Shown here: positions 9,701 through 17,643 of the stretch, piece by piece
Layout: the number at the start of each line of letters is the position of its first letter
Position numbering within the stretch: the first letter of the stretch is position 1
From: Brevinematia bacterium
GTDB lineage: Bacteria; Spirochaetota; Brevinematia; DTOW01
Direction: 5' to 3'
Assembly (NCBI GenBank): GCA_039630355.1
Contig: JBCNVF010000099.1
Span: 1-38,348 of the forward strand
Length of the DNA stretch: 38,348 nt
Translations under genes and position numbers: made by a program
Notes under the pieces: model-generated
The model's database searches: none
Told to the model about the DNA's origin: nothing
What the model saw: only the letters and a program-made list of their open reading frames with translations

Positions 9701-9961
9701 ATGAAGATTACGAATGTTAGGATCAAAAAGTTTCAATCCGATGGGAGAAGGCCTAGCAGAGTGAAAGGTATTGCTTCTGTGACGTTTGATGGGCAGTTTG
9801 TGGTTCACAATATCAAAATAGTTGAGGGACAGGGAAAGCTGTTCATATCTATGCCTTCTAGGAGAGTGGGAGATCAAAACAAAGACATTGCTCACCCAAT
9901 TACACCTGAGTTTAGAAAAGAACTTGAGGAAGCTATTCTCTCTCACTACAACTCTATTTAA
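9701..9961 (+). CDS. spoVG: SpoVG-family nucleic-acid-binding regulator
   Basis: This small SpoVG protein is 86 aa, close to the family norm. It begins MKITNVRIKKF and contains ASVTFDGQFVVHNIKIVEG, FISMPSRR and DIAHPITPEFR, which cover the conserved beta-sheet core and the basic helix. SpoVG binds DNA or RNA and acts as a global regulator in Firmicutes and spirochaetes; the targets here are unknown. The ATG at 9701 has a good GGAGGT 5 nt upstream. A longer frame from 9620 overlaps ispE and is not needed. It is co-transcribed with ispE. Its presence in a diderm is one reason to suspect a spirochaete-like host. Confidence 0.96.
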   Translation: MKITNVRIKKFQSDGRRPSRVKGIASVTFDGQFVVHNIKIVEGQGKLFISMPSRRVGDQNKDIAHPITPEFRKELEEAILSHYNSI

Positions 9962-10076
9962 AATTGTAGAATAATTATTGGTCTCGTAGCCTTCCAAAAA
10001 GTACAAAATACTCTAGCAAGAATAAGTGTTAAAAAGTTAAGTTTTAGACTTATTCCACAAGTTGTTGGCATCCTAA

Positions 10077-10793
10077 CTATTGAAATATTCCAATAAAATA
10101 TTGAGATACTGTTTCCATGGTGTCTGTTATTAGCAAAATTCCTACCAGAACTAAAATACCTCCGCTTATCAATCCTACAGCTCTTAAAGCTTTCCTAGCT
10201 TTAGAAAGCATAGATACCGAAGATTCAATAAATACCGATATAATGAAAAATGGTAATGAGAATCCCAAGGAGTATACTCCCAGAAGTGCTCCGCCATAAA
10301 GCATACTACCAGAATGGAGAGCAATTCCTACCACCGTGCCAAGTATAGGACCTACACACGGAGTCCAACCTAGAGCAAATGACACCCCCATCAGAAAAGC
10401 TGTTAAAAAGCTAGCTTTTTCGGAAGAAAAATTACCTATTCTTTTTTCTTGCTCAAGAAATGGTATTCTTAGAAGACCTATAATATGTAATCCGAAAACC
10501 AATACAATTATCCCCATTACTCTACTTAAGATTTCCTTCACTGAAGATAGTATTTCTCCAACCTGTCCCGCAATCACACCAAAGACTATGAAGATAATAG
10601 TAAAACCAATAGTGAAATAAAGCGTAGAAATCACTATCCTCACTCTGTCTCTAACACTAATCTTACCCTGCTTTATATTGGATACCGAAATACCGGAAAT
10701 AAGCGAGATATATGGAAGCACAAGCGGTAACACACAAGGAGAAAGAAACGAGAGAAGTCCTGCTAGAAACACTATAGGAATGCTTACTTCCAT
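10077..10793 (-). CDS. ccdA: CcdA-type thiol-disulfide electron transporter
   Basis: This is a six-helix inner-membrane protein of the CcdA/DsbD-beta family, 238 aa. It moves reducing equivalents from cytoplasmic thioredoxin to the outside for cytochrome c maturation or disulfide reduction. The two membrane-embedded redox cysteines lie in the expected contexts: FLSPCVLPLVLPYIS (near residue 20) and GWTPCVGPILG (near residue 145). There is no fused thioredoxin domain, which separates it from full DsbD. An AGGAG lies upstream of the ATG. The gene stands alone with its own promoter and a 25-bp palindrome over the transcription start, so it is probably under specific repression. No cytochrome genes are next to it. 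Confidence 0.92.
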   Translation of the reverse strand: MEVSIPIVFLAGLLSFLSPCVLPLVLPYISLISGISVSNIKQGKISVRDRVRIVISTLYFTIGFTIIFIVFGVIAGQVGEILSSVKEILSRVMGIIVLVFGLHIIGLLRIPFLEQEKRIGNFSSEKASFLTAFLMGVSFALGWTPCVGPILGTVVGIALHSGSMLYGGALLGVYSLGFSLPFFIISVFIESSVSMLSKARKALRAVGLISGGILVLVGILLITDTMETVSQYFIGIFQ

Positions 10794-10812
10794 AACTACA
10801 CTCCTGAAATGC

Positions 10813-10837
10813 TATACTCTATATACCATAGAGTATA
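10813..10837. promoter_or_regulatory. Operator-like palindrome at the ccdA start site
   Basis: TATACTCTAT and ATAGAGTATA are perfect 10-bp inverted arms around a 5-nt centre. The site lies directly downstream of the ccdA -10 box and 20 nt before the ATG, covering the predicted transcription start. This is the classic position for a dimeric repressor. The cognate regulator is unknown. Confidence 0.6.
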
Positions 10838-10866
10838 AATATAAACATACAGATTTGATTTGACAA
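10838..10866 (-). promoter_or_regulatory. ccdA promoter
   Basis: On the minus strand TTGTCA (10861-10866), a 17-nt spacer and TATATT (10838-10843) lie immediately upstream of the palindrome. Both boxes match the sigma-70 consensus well. Confidence 0.6.
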
Positions 10867-11088
10867 ATTACACTCTAGGTCTCTAGACATTTTATTTCAC
10901 ACGTATTTTTCGCTTATATACTATAAGTAAGCCAGGGAACATAGTTTTAGCCATGAATGTCTCTGCTAACGCCTTTAGAGACTCTTAAGGCGCTTGTTCA
11001 AGCTTTTTGATAGAAAGCCACAATAGGGATAAAACTAGTTTTGAAAATGAAGTTGAAGGAAGAAAATCCATTTTTAAGCTATAAGGGT
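10867..11088. other. Gap between comF and ccdA with hairpins
   Basis: No ORF is supported here. On the plus strand, GCCTTTAGAG and CTCTTAAGGC form a near-perfect stem at about 10971-10991. A short GCTT/AAGC stem followed by TTTTT comes right after it (about 10992-11008). On the minus strand these lie downstream of comF, but the T-run is on the plus strand, so a comF terminator is uncertain. Confidence 0.35.
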
Positions 11089-11787
11089 TTAAAATTCCTC
11101 AATACTTCTAGCTAAGGTTAGTGAAAAAACCTTACCAGCTCCTAGAGTTTTGATGATGCTACTGCATACATTGAGGGTGCTACCTGTAGTAAATACATCG
11201 TCAACGATTAGAACGGTTTTACCTTTTATTTCCTCCCTTTTCTTTCTTACAAAGAATTGTTCTTTGGCTAATCTCAATCTTTCGTCTCTTGAGAGTTTCT
11301 TCTGCTGTTTAGCAAACAGTTTTCTTCCAATTACTCTTTCAAATTTTTTCCTATTTTTTCTCGCAAGAGGTTTGAAAATTAGTTCAATCAGATCAAATCC
11401 TCTTTTGAGGAAAGCTTTTAGAGATGAAGGGACAGGAACTATTATATCTATGGGTTCACCAAATATTTTGTCTAGAACTACATTTTGTGTCAAACGTTTT
11501 ATTATCCTAATTTTCTGGGTTTCGTTGTTGAATTTGATTTTCTGAATAATGTTTCTGATGATTCCATCATAAGTGTAGAGAGAAATATTTCTATCCATAT
11601 TTAGTTTTTGGTTAGCACAGAAATAGCACCAATTCTTGGCGTTGGGAAGGCCACATTTAGGACAAGAACTGAAGATATCTATCATCTTTATGCTAGATAA
11701 ACATTTTTCGCATATACCATAGCTTAGGTTCTTGTATTCTAGCTCGCAACCGCAGTTGTAACATTCTCTTTCTGTTATCAGTTTCAA
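11089..11787 (-). CDS. comF: ComF-family phosphoribosyltransferase-like protein
   Basis: This ComF/amidophosphoribosyltransferase-like protein is 232 aa. In competent bacteria ComF is a cytoplasmic DNA-uptake factor; in others the role is unclear. The N-terminus carries paired CxxC zinc knuckles (CYNCGCEL, CEKCL, CPKCGLP, CYFC). The C-terminus carries the phosphoribosyltransferase PRPP loop VLIVDDVFTTGSTL (about residues 194-207). The start is TTG at 11787, supported by a perfect AAGGAGGT 5 nt upstream. That Shine-Dalgarno sequence overlaps the last codons of the 43-aa membrane microprotein gene, so the two are translationally coupled. It is the last gene of the amidohydrolase-microprotein-comF operon. 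Confidence 0.92.
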   Translation of the reverse strand: MKLITERECYNCGCELEYKNLSYGICEKCLSSIKMIDIFSSCPKCGLPNAKNWCYFCANQKLNMDRNISLYTYDGIIRNIIQKIKFNNETQKIRIIKRLTQNVVLDKIFGEPIDIIVPVPSSLKAFLKRGFDLIELIFKPLARKNRKKFERVIGRKLFAKQQKKLSRDERLRLAKEQFFVRKKREEIKGKTVLIVDDVFTTGSTLNVCSSIIKTLGAGKVFSLTLARSIEEF

Positions 11788-11790
11788 CTT

Positions 11791-11922
11791 TTACCTCCTT
11801 CTTTTGAACTTTTCCATCTCACGCTCTCTCTTTTTGTTTCTGTAGTCTATATAAGATATTAGTCCAAGGATGATTAGAAATGCAACTGCTACTATCACAA
11901 GGAGTAGTATAACTCTGGCCAT
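11791..11922 (-). CDS. 43-aa single-pass membrane microprotein
   Basis: This small gene is below usual ORF-length cut-offs. The peptide starts MARVILLLVIVAVAFLIILG, a clean transmembrane helix. A very basic tail follows (YRNKKREREME, then KFKRRR). By the positive-inside rule the tail would be cytoplasmic. Its ATG lies 5 nt after the amidohydrolase stop. Its last three codons plus stop (AGAAGGAGGTAA) contain the comF Shine-Dalgarno sequence, and comF starts 3 nt after the stop. This tight packing argues that it is translated. The function is unknown. Confidence 0.65.
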   Translation of the reverse strand: MARVILLLVIVAVAFLIILGLISYIDYRNKKREREMEKFKRRR

Positions 11923-11927
11923 GATTA

Positions 11928-13172
11928 CTAGTCTTCTACTGTTACTGGAATAAAGGGAAGTTGTTTTTTAATTCCTACAAATTTCCACACAGTTTTTATT
12001 AGGTCATTTAGGGAGCCTACAATTATTCTTTCCTTTCTGTCAATGATAGTTCTAGAGTAGTGAGCATATGAGGAAAACTTGTCAAAAATGTCTTTGTAAT
12101 ACGAGAATCCATAGTAAGGTATACCGTTAATTAGCACAAGTTCGATATCATTAAACCAAGCGTTAACTATACTAGAGAATATATCCTTGTCTTTGAGCCT
12201 AATTACGGTTATATCTGCAAGATTTCCCTGCTGTATTCTTCCAACTTTATTATCAATTCTGAAAGCTTTAGCTGGATTACTGGTTATCATGAACAGAATT
12301 GTTCTATCACTGATGTCTTCTCCATATTTGGATTTGTATGCCATCTTCAGGAATTTCATTTCTTCTAGGATGTTCATTCCACCGGACATAGGTGAATCGG
12401 TACCTAGAGAAGTATTTATTCCTCTAGCTAACCATTCTCTTATTCTGGCAATTCTTTTGAACATAAAGTAGTTAGAGATGGGACAAGTGATAAGGTGTGC
12501 GCCTGCTTTAGCTATTTTCTCAAGATCTTCGTCTGACAGAGCAAGTCCGTGTATCATAACAGTATGTTCTGTCAAAGCTTTGTATTCTTCAAGGTAGTCA
12601 ATTCCTTTCATTGATTCTTCGTCAAATCCTTCCTCAATGTGGGTTACGAATGGCCAATTATTTTCAACTGCCCTCCTATGCTCAATTTCAACTCCATCTC
12701 CCCATTTTAGGTCATATTCAGATACTTCGTGAGCTAGTGAATATTCGTTGATAACCTTTACGGGTAGTTTATTTATAAATTCACGATTAACTTTGTGAGG
12801 TATGTGATCCATCACAGTAGTAACTCCAGATATTAGATTCTTGTAAGCTCCGAGAAGGTATAGATAAAAGTTTGGTATTTTGCTTCTTTCAGCATATACT
12901 TCGGAAGATTTTAGAATGTCATCCCACGGTTTCCAGGAGATATGGGGGCCTTCACCAACTCTAGGCCAGTAAGACCCAAGGAGATGATCGTGAGCATTTA
13001 TTATCCCTGGTATTGCAACAGTGTCAGACCTTAGGAGAATAACTACTTCAGCGTTAACTCTATATTCTCCTATCTCAACAATCCTTCCAGAAGGAATTTC
13101 TATGTAGATTCCTTGTTTCTCTATAATTCTGTCTGGGGTAAGTATAAACCCAGGTCTCAAAAAGACAAGCAT
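11928..13172 (-). CDS. Amidohydrolase (TrzA/MTA-SAH deaminase-like)
   Basis: This is a metal-dependent hydrolase of the amidohydrolase superfamily, 414 aa. Ligands in order are NAHDH near residue 61 (HxH metal site), THIEEG, MIHGLALSDEDL and GTDSPMSGG (the catalytic Asp). A C-terminal beta-sandwich return (GRIQQGNLADITVIRL, then ELVLINGIPYYG) completes the fold. The order best fits the cytosine/atrazine/MTA-SAH deaminase branch. The usual N after GTD is replaced, so the substrate cannot be named. Deamination of an S-adenosyl derivative or nucleobase is only a possibility. No clear Shine-Dalgarno sequence is seen. It is the first gene of an operon with the 43-aa membrane microprotein and comF. 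Confidence 0.85.
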   Translation of the reverse strand: MLVFLRPGFILTPDRIIEKQGIYIEIPSGRIVEIGEYRVNAEVVILLRSDTVAIPGIINAHDHLLGSYWPRVGEGPHISWKPWDDILKSSEVYAERSKIPNFYLYLLGAYKNLISGVTTVMDHIPHKVNREFINKLPVKVINEYSLAHEVSEYDLKWGDGVEIEHRRAVENNWPFVTHIEEGFDEESMKGIDYLEEYKALTEHTVMIHGLALSDEDLEKIAKAGAHLITCPISNYFMFKRIARIREWLARGINTSLGTDSPMSGGMNILEEMKFLKMAYKSKYGEDISDRTILFMITSNPAKAFRIDNKVGRIQQGNLADITVIRLKDKDIFSSIVNAWFNDIELVLINGIPYYGFSYYKDIFDKFSSYAHYSRTIIDRKERIIVGSLNDLIKTVWKFVGIKKQLPFIPVTVED

Positions 13173-13286
13173 ACTTCACTTAATTTATCGGAAACAGGAA
13201 TTTTTTACTCTAAGTTTTGCGTTCTATTTCTTTGTTTGGTTTGGGAATAATGGATGTAAATTGTAGAATCAAAGCTCTTGCTAGAA

Positions 13287-15047
13287 CTATTTTTGCTTAT
13301 TTCCTCTTGCGTCACTGGCTCCTGAGAACTTAGGGTTGTTTACACCGGTTATGAGCCAGGTTGCGTCTAACTTGAAGTCTCTGTACAAACCACCTTGTAA
13401 TGTGTCAACGACAAAAGTGTTATCAAGGATCTTGTGGAGCAAAATATCGTTTAGTCCGTCTTCAAATATTCCAAATCCCTTAGCTCCTGGAACACTAGAG
13501 ATGGTGCAATTGGATATAATGAAGTTTATTACACCATCAGTTTTGTAAAGATACACGATGCTATTTGTTACTTCAGCCTTGTTCTGAGTAATTTCAATGT
13601 TAAGCAACAGAGAGTTAGTTGAATCATATATAGCAATTCCACCTCCATGAAGTTTGGAAGAGTTGTTCACGACTTTAGTGTCAATTATTGTTGTATCCAG
13701 ATCCCTGAAGGTAAATATCCCACCACCAATGTTTTCTGATCTATTCCCAGTAACCTCTGAAGCTTCAATTTTTGTTGATCTAGAAAACTCAATGTAGATC
13801 CCTCCACCGTCTTTCCGAGAAGTGTTGTTTTGCACTTTACTTTTGACATTATTTTTAGAGCCTGTTATGTAAATTCCACCTCCGTTCTGTGTTGCAATAT
13901 TTTCAGAAACTGAGCCAAGAATGACATTCTCTTCACCTCTTATAAAAATTCCTCCCCCTGTAAACTGGGCGGTATTTCTAGACACGGAACTATTGATAGT
14001 AGCTTTATATGTAGTTTCCAGAAATACTCCTCCACCGTTTCTGCTTGCCGAATTATCGGTAATGGAGGACTCTACAAGTAACGAAGTGGTCTTAAACCCA
14101 TATACACCACCGCCATCTCTTGAAGTATTACTTTTAATGATAGCTTTTACAGTGTTTCCTGCGCCAACATTTACAAAAACTCCACCTCCGGAATTCTGAG
14201 AATTGTTAAACTGCACCGTTGTATCGGAAACTAAGTTACCTATCCCCTTGTCAATATAGATTCCTCCACCTTCTCTGGAAGAATTATAGGAAAACTCCGA
14301 GTTTTTCAATGTATTGCTTACCCCACTGATCAATGCGCCACCTCCCCATATACTTGCAGAATTACTTTGCACTGTCAAAGAAGAAAGCTCATTGTAATTA
14401 CCAACTAGATAGATACCCCCTCCATTGTCGCCAGAATTACCTATAACCTTAGAGTCAAGAATTTTGTTGTTGTTACCAATTATGCACATCCCAGCCCCAT
14501 TGCCTACTGAATTGTTTGAGGATATAACATTTCTCACAACGGAGTAATCAGATTTGTTAAGATATATCCCCCCTCCGTTTTTTTCGTTTCTCTCCCTATT
14601 TGTTGTTCCCAAAACAACAAAATTCTCTATAAGTGCATTTGTAACTTCCCTGACTTCTATTACGGCTTGAACTTTCTTTTGCCCATCTAATATAGAGTAA
14701 CCAACTATACTACTAAAGCTAGGATCATAACCTCCTATAAGCTTTATGTTATGATGCTTTATTGCTACTCCACTGAATCCTGTGTTCAACCCTTTACCAG
14801 GAGAGTATACTCCTTCAGCTACCTTGATAACTCTCACACCAAAAACCACTCCTTTGTCAATTGCTACTTCTATTGTTCTAAAAGGAAGAGCTTTGGTGCC
14901 AGGATTTTCATCACTGCCGGTTGGTGAAACGTAAACACTTGATTCTGCTTCGTAAGGATCTTTTACACCAGCTTTTTGAGAAAATGCTAAATTACTTACC
15001 AAAAAGAATAGAACGGAAAAAGCTATCAAAAATTCTATTCTCCTCAT
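13287..15047 (-). CDS. Secreted beta-helix protein with Pmp-like GGG-I repeats
   Basis: This exported protein of 586 aa has a signal peptide (MRRIEFLIAFSVLFFLVSNL, cleavage near residue 24). The mature N-terminus YVSPTGSDENPGTKALPFRT is the typical opening of right-handed parallel beta-helix (DUF1565-type) proteins. About 13 repeats of roughly 23 residues follow, each with GGG[IV][YF] (for example NGGGIYLNKS, EGGGIYIDK, DGGGIYIEF) after an N-x-[SA] turn. They resemble the chlamydial polymorphic outer-membrane-protein repeats. No C-terminal beta-barrel is seen, so it is not an autotransporter. It is probably periplasmic or released, or held by a partner. GGAGGT lies 4 nt before the ATG. A lipoprotein gene diverges upstream. 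Confidence 0.85.
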   Translation of the reverse strand: MRRIEFLIAFSVLFFLVSNLAFSQKAGVKDPYEAESSVYVSPTGSDENPGTKALPFRTIEVAIDKGVVFGVRVIKVAEGVYSPGKGLNTGFSGVAIKHHNIKLIGGYDPSFSSIVGYSILDGQKKVQAVIEVREVTNALIENFVVLGTTNRERNEKNGGGIYLNKSDYSVVRNVISSNNSVGNGAGMCIIGNNNKILDSKVIGNSGDNGGGIYLVGNYNELSSLTVQSNSASIWGGGALISGVSNTLKNSEFSYNSSREGGGIYIDKGIGNLVSDTTVQFNNSQNSGGGVFVNVGAGNTVKAIIKSNTSRDGGGVYGFKTTSLLVESSITDNSASRNGGGVFLETTYKATINSSVSRNTAQFTGGGIFIRGEENVILGSVSENIATQNGGGIYITGSKNNVKSKVQNNTSRKDGGGIYIEFSRSTKIEASEVTGNRSENIGGGIFTFRDLDTTIIDTKVVNNSSKLHGGGIAIYDSTNSLLLNIEITQNKAEVTNSIVYLYKTDGVINFIISNCTISSVPGAKGFGIFEDGLNDILLHKILDNTFVVDTLQGGLYRDFKLDATWLITGVNNPKFSGASDARGNKQK

Positions 15048-15215
15048 ATAGACCTCCTTCTTCCTCAGATTTGCTTGAGATTAAGCATCTTAACCCTAGA
15101 TAATTTTATATATATGAATCGGCATTGTAAAGTTTTTTCTAAAACCTTGATATCTGAGTTCTTCTCTGGATCCGTAGAATCCTTTCATGCCGTAGGTGAA
15201 AAAAATCTACCCGCG

Positions 15216-15776
15216 ATGTTGCGAAGTTCAACAAACACGCTTAGAAACTTAGCAAAGGCAGGGCAAAAAAGACTGGAAGTAAAAATTAACCTTGATGAGC
15301 TTAGCAAACTGATATTGATACTTTTTGGAGTAATGTTTTTTCTTGGCTGTCCTCAACCCAAGAAGGTAGCAACTCCTACACCAGTTAAGAATAAGGATGT
15401 GATAGTAGAAAATAGTTCCTGGATTGTAGAAGTAGGTCCCATTCCTGAGTGGGTGTTGTATACTGAGTCACCAAGAGAACTTCAAAAATCCGGAGACAGA
15501 GTATTCTTTGTGGTTTTTGTTGAGTCTGAAAAGAGGGAAGATATTGACCCTTATGGTGAATTTTCATCCTATCTTTCACATTATCTACCTGATGCTCCGA
15601 AGCTTGTTGGTATTCTAAAACTTAGTAAGAGTAGTAAATACTGGCAAAAGCTTAAAAACGGAAAGTATCAGAATTTCTTTAAGTATGAGATTACGAAAGA
15701 AAGCATTCTTGAAGCTTTAAAGAGAAAGAATGAGTTTTCAGAAAAAACTAGAATTTTCCTAGACAAGTTGCAATAA
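15216..15776 (+). CDS. Putative lipoprotein of unknown function
   Basis: The function is not recognised. The frame is open from a TTG at 15075, with ATGs at 15114 and 15216. The clear landmark is a lipobox, LFGVMFFLGC followed by PQPKK, so mature residue 1 is the Cys encoded near 15348. I give the ATG at 15216, which leaves a 44-residue signal region, longer than normal. No good Shine-Dalgarno sequence supports any of the starts, so the N-terminus is uncertain. The mature part is about 142 aa and contains IVEVGPIPEWVLYTESP, RVFFVVFVESEKRED and a Lys-rich helical C-terminus. It is divergent from the beta-helix gene and ends 10 nt from convergent yidD. Confidence 0.6.
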   Translation: MLRSSTNTLRNLAKAGQKRLEVKINLDELSKLILILFGVMFFLGCPQPKKVATPTPVKNKDVIVENSSWIVEVGPIPEWVLYTESPRELQKSGDRVFFVVFVESEKREDIDPYGEFSSYLSHYLPDAPKLVGILKLSKSSKYWQKLKNGKYQNFFKYEITKESILEALKRKNEFSEKTRIFLDKLQ

Positions 15777-15786
15777 AAAGCAAGTT

Positions 15787-16008
15787 CTAGGGTAGCGGAT
15801 CGTATCCGCCAGGATTAAGTGGATTACATCTTAAAATCCTTCTAATACCAAGTAAAATTCCCTTTGCAACGCCATACTTAGCTATAGCTTCTTTCGTATA
15901 TTCCGAGCAAGTAGGATAAAACCTACAGGTTTTCCCTTTCAGAGGACCTAGATATTTTTGGTAGATTTCTATAGCATTTATTATAAGTTCTTTTACCAAT
16001 TTCCCCAT
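15787..16008 (-). CDS. yidD: YidD membrane-insertion efficiency factor
   Basis: This small YidD-family protein (73 aa) aids YidC-dependent membrane protein insertion at the inner membrane. The whole family pattern is present: YQKYLGPLKGKTCRFYPTCS with the paired cysteines, YTKEAIAKYGVAKGILLG, and RRILRCNPLNPGGYDPLP at the C-terminus. AGGAG lies directly before the ATG. It is usually found between rnpA and yidC; here it stands apart from both, next to a lipoprotein gene. Confidence 0.96.
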   Translation of the reverse strand: MGKLVKELIINAIEIYQKYLGPLKGKTCRFYPTCSEYTKEAIAKYGVAKGILLGIRRILRCNPLNPGGYDPLP

Positions 16009-16100
16009 TTCTCCTCTGGAAACATTCTATTCGTCTGTTTGCTTTAGTAGCAAATTCTAAACCATATCTATGTGTTTCTGTAAACTCCTGCACCGTTTTT

Positions 16101-16299
16101 CAATAAATTCCAAAATTCAACAACTGAGTATGGTTTTTTGTTTTTCTCGCAGTCTCCGTCGGAATTGGTAAATACCCTTCTTGATAAACACCTAGGAGAC
16201 TTGTTGCAAAGAGAAGTTTTGCAACTAATGAAAACCAAAAAGTAAGTAAGAAAGGTTTAGAATCTTGCTTACTTACCTAATGGAAACTGAAATTTATTG
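16101..16299 (+). repeat. Dispersed intergenic repeat, full-length copy with TIRs
   Basis: This is the best-preserved copy, 199 bp. Its ends are CAATAAATTCCA (16101-16112) and TGAAATTTATTG (16288-16299), an 11-of-12 inverted match. It contains the core hairpin CAGTCTC-CGTC-GGAATTG (16150-16167), then GGTAAATACCC and GATAAACACCTAGGAGAC. Two more inverted repeats follow: TTGCAAA/TTTGCAA (16204-16224) and GTAAGTAAG/CTTACTTAC (16242-16276). It has no ORF. It fills most of the 402-bp yidD/nadA gap; the remaining bases 16300-16374 show nothing else. Confidence 0.75.
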
Positions 16300-16374
16300 G
16301 TCTTTTTGGAATTGAACACAGAGATACAAACTAGAATAGGAATCCTAAAGGCATAATATTTTGGTGTTGTCGCC

Positions 16375-16403
16375 TTGACTTTATTTACAGATTTACTTAG
16401 ATA
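16375..16403 (+). promoter_or_regulatory. nadA promoter
   Basis: TTGACT (16375-16380), a 17-nt spacer and TAGATA (16398-16403) lie 7 nt before the ATG at 16411. There is no Shine-Dalgarno sequence, so the mRNA is predicted to be leaderless. Confidence 0.65.
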
Positions 16404-16410
16404 TTTATCT

Positions 16411-17367
16411 ATGGAAACTGTTACTTCCAAGGAAAGCATTGTAGATGAGATAACTAGGTTAAAAAGGAAAAAAAATGCCGTAATACTAGCTCACAACTAC
16501 CAAGTTGGAGAAGTTCAAGATATAGCGGATTTTGTGGGTGACTCTCTGGGGCTATCAGTAAAAGCTAAGGAAACTAATGCTGATATAATTGTCTTTTGTG
16601 GGGTTCACTTTATGGCAGAAACTGCTTACATCCTTAACCCTGATAAAAAGGTTTTACTCCCAGACCTTGAAGCAGGATGTTCGTTAGCAGATAGTATAAC
16701 CGTTGATGAACTGAGAAAATGGAAAAGTCAATATCCAGATGCGGTGGTAGTTTCTTACATTAACACAACTGCTGAAATAAAGGCTGAAAGTGATTACTGT
16801 TGCACTTCTTCAAATGCCTTGAAAGTAATAAACTCTATACCTAGTGATAAGGAAATTTTGTTCCTTCCTGATATGTTTTTGGGAATTTATGTTGCCAGAG
16901 CGACCAATAGGAAAATACATGTATGGCCTGGTGAATGTCATGTTCATGCAAATATAAGGCCTTCAGATATTGAAGGCGTCAGGGCTAAGCATCCAAATGC
17001 AGACTTTCTGATACACCCCGAGTGTGGATGCACTACCAGTTGTTTCTATTATCTTGAAAAGCAAGATATAAGCGCGAGAAACACTCACTTTCTCTCAACT
17101 GAAGGAATGGTAAATTTTGTGAAAAACTCTGCGAAGAATGAGTTTGTAGTAGCTACCGAGCTTGGGGTGTTACACAGAATGAAAAAATACAGACCAGATG
17201 CCCAATATTACCCCGTGAGTGAAAATATGATATGCGAGTATATGAAAAAAATAACCTTAGAGAAAGTTCTGTGGGCTCTTAAGGAAGAGAAATACCAAGT
17301 AGTCGTGCCTGAGGAGATAAGAAAAAAAGCCCTAATACCTATCCAGAGAATGCTTGAGATTAAGTGA
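16411..17367 (+). CDS. nadA: Quinolinate synthase A
   Basis: NadA condenses iminoaspartate with dihydroxyacetone phosphate to quinolinate in de novo NAD synthesis, using a [4Fe-4S] cluster. The 318-aa product has AVILAHNYQVGEVQDIAD, VFCGVHFMAETA (cluster Cys), SDYCCTSSNA (Cys) and HPECGCTTSCFY (Cys), in the right order. MKKYRPDAQYYPVSENMICEYMKKI follows in short segments near the C-terminus. The frame extends back to a TTG at 16375, but that TTG is the -35 box of a good promoter. The ATG at 16411 is therefore preferred. nadB and nadC are not in the window. Confidence 0.95.
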   Translation: METVTSKESIVDEITRLKRKKNAVILAHNYQVGEVQDIADFVGDSLGLSVKAKETNADIIVFCGVHFMAETAYILNPDKKVLLPDLEAGCSLADSITVDELRKWKSQYPDAVVVSYINTTAEIKAESDYCCTSSNALKVINSIPSDKEILFLPDMFLGIYVARATNRKIHVWPGECHVHANIRPSDIEGVRAKHPNADFLIHPECGCTTSCFYYLEKQDISARNTHFLSTEGMVNFVKNSAKNEFVVATELGVLHRMKKYRPDAQYYPVSENMICEYMKKITLEKVLWALKEEKYQVVVPEEIRKKALIPIQRMLEIK

Positions 17368-17504
17368 ACAACTACAAACAATTTATCAGGAACTAGTATC
17401 TTTCTAAACTCAAAAACAAACTCTAAAACTGAGAAGTAGTTAAGCTCCATCTTTTTAGAACATCACCTTGTGCCAAGCCTCTAGTGAATTTATTGAGAAA
17501 GTGT

Positions 17505-17575
17505 TCATCAGTTCAAGAAGAAACCACCCGAGAAACATAAAAAATCATAAATTTTAGACTTTATTGGAGTCTAGG
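17505..17575 (-). repeat. Degenerate fragment of the dispersed repeat
   Basis: The nadA/SNF2 gap (17368-17643) contains TTCAAGAAGAAACCACCC, which matches the repeat segment at 8538-8552. It also contains AATTTTAGACTTTAT (17550-17564), shared with two other intergenic sites. No intact ends are visible. Nothing else is recognised in this gap. Confidence 0.35.
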
Positions 17576-17643
17576 GGAGGTTTGTTGATTTTAGCTAATT
17601 GATCATTTAGAATATCCTTTGACCTACACTAGGTGGTGGCTGT

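Noticed and set aside
10020-10055. GAATAAGT/ACTTATTC inverted repeat between spoVG and ccdA
   Set aside because: The 8-bp AT-rich arms with a 20-nt loop and no T-run are too weak to call a terminator.
16101-16299. Possible CRISPR array from the repeated intergenic strings
   Set aside because: The copies are single, dispersed over 29 kb and in both orientations. There is no regular spacing and no cas gene in the window.
16375-16410. TTG start 12 codons upstream in nadA
   Set aside because: The TTG is part of a TTGACT -35 box with a 17-nt spacer to TAGATA; the ATG at 16411 fits better.
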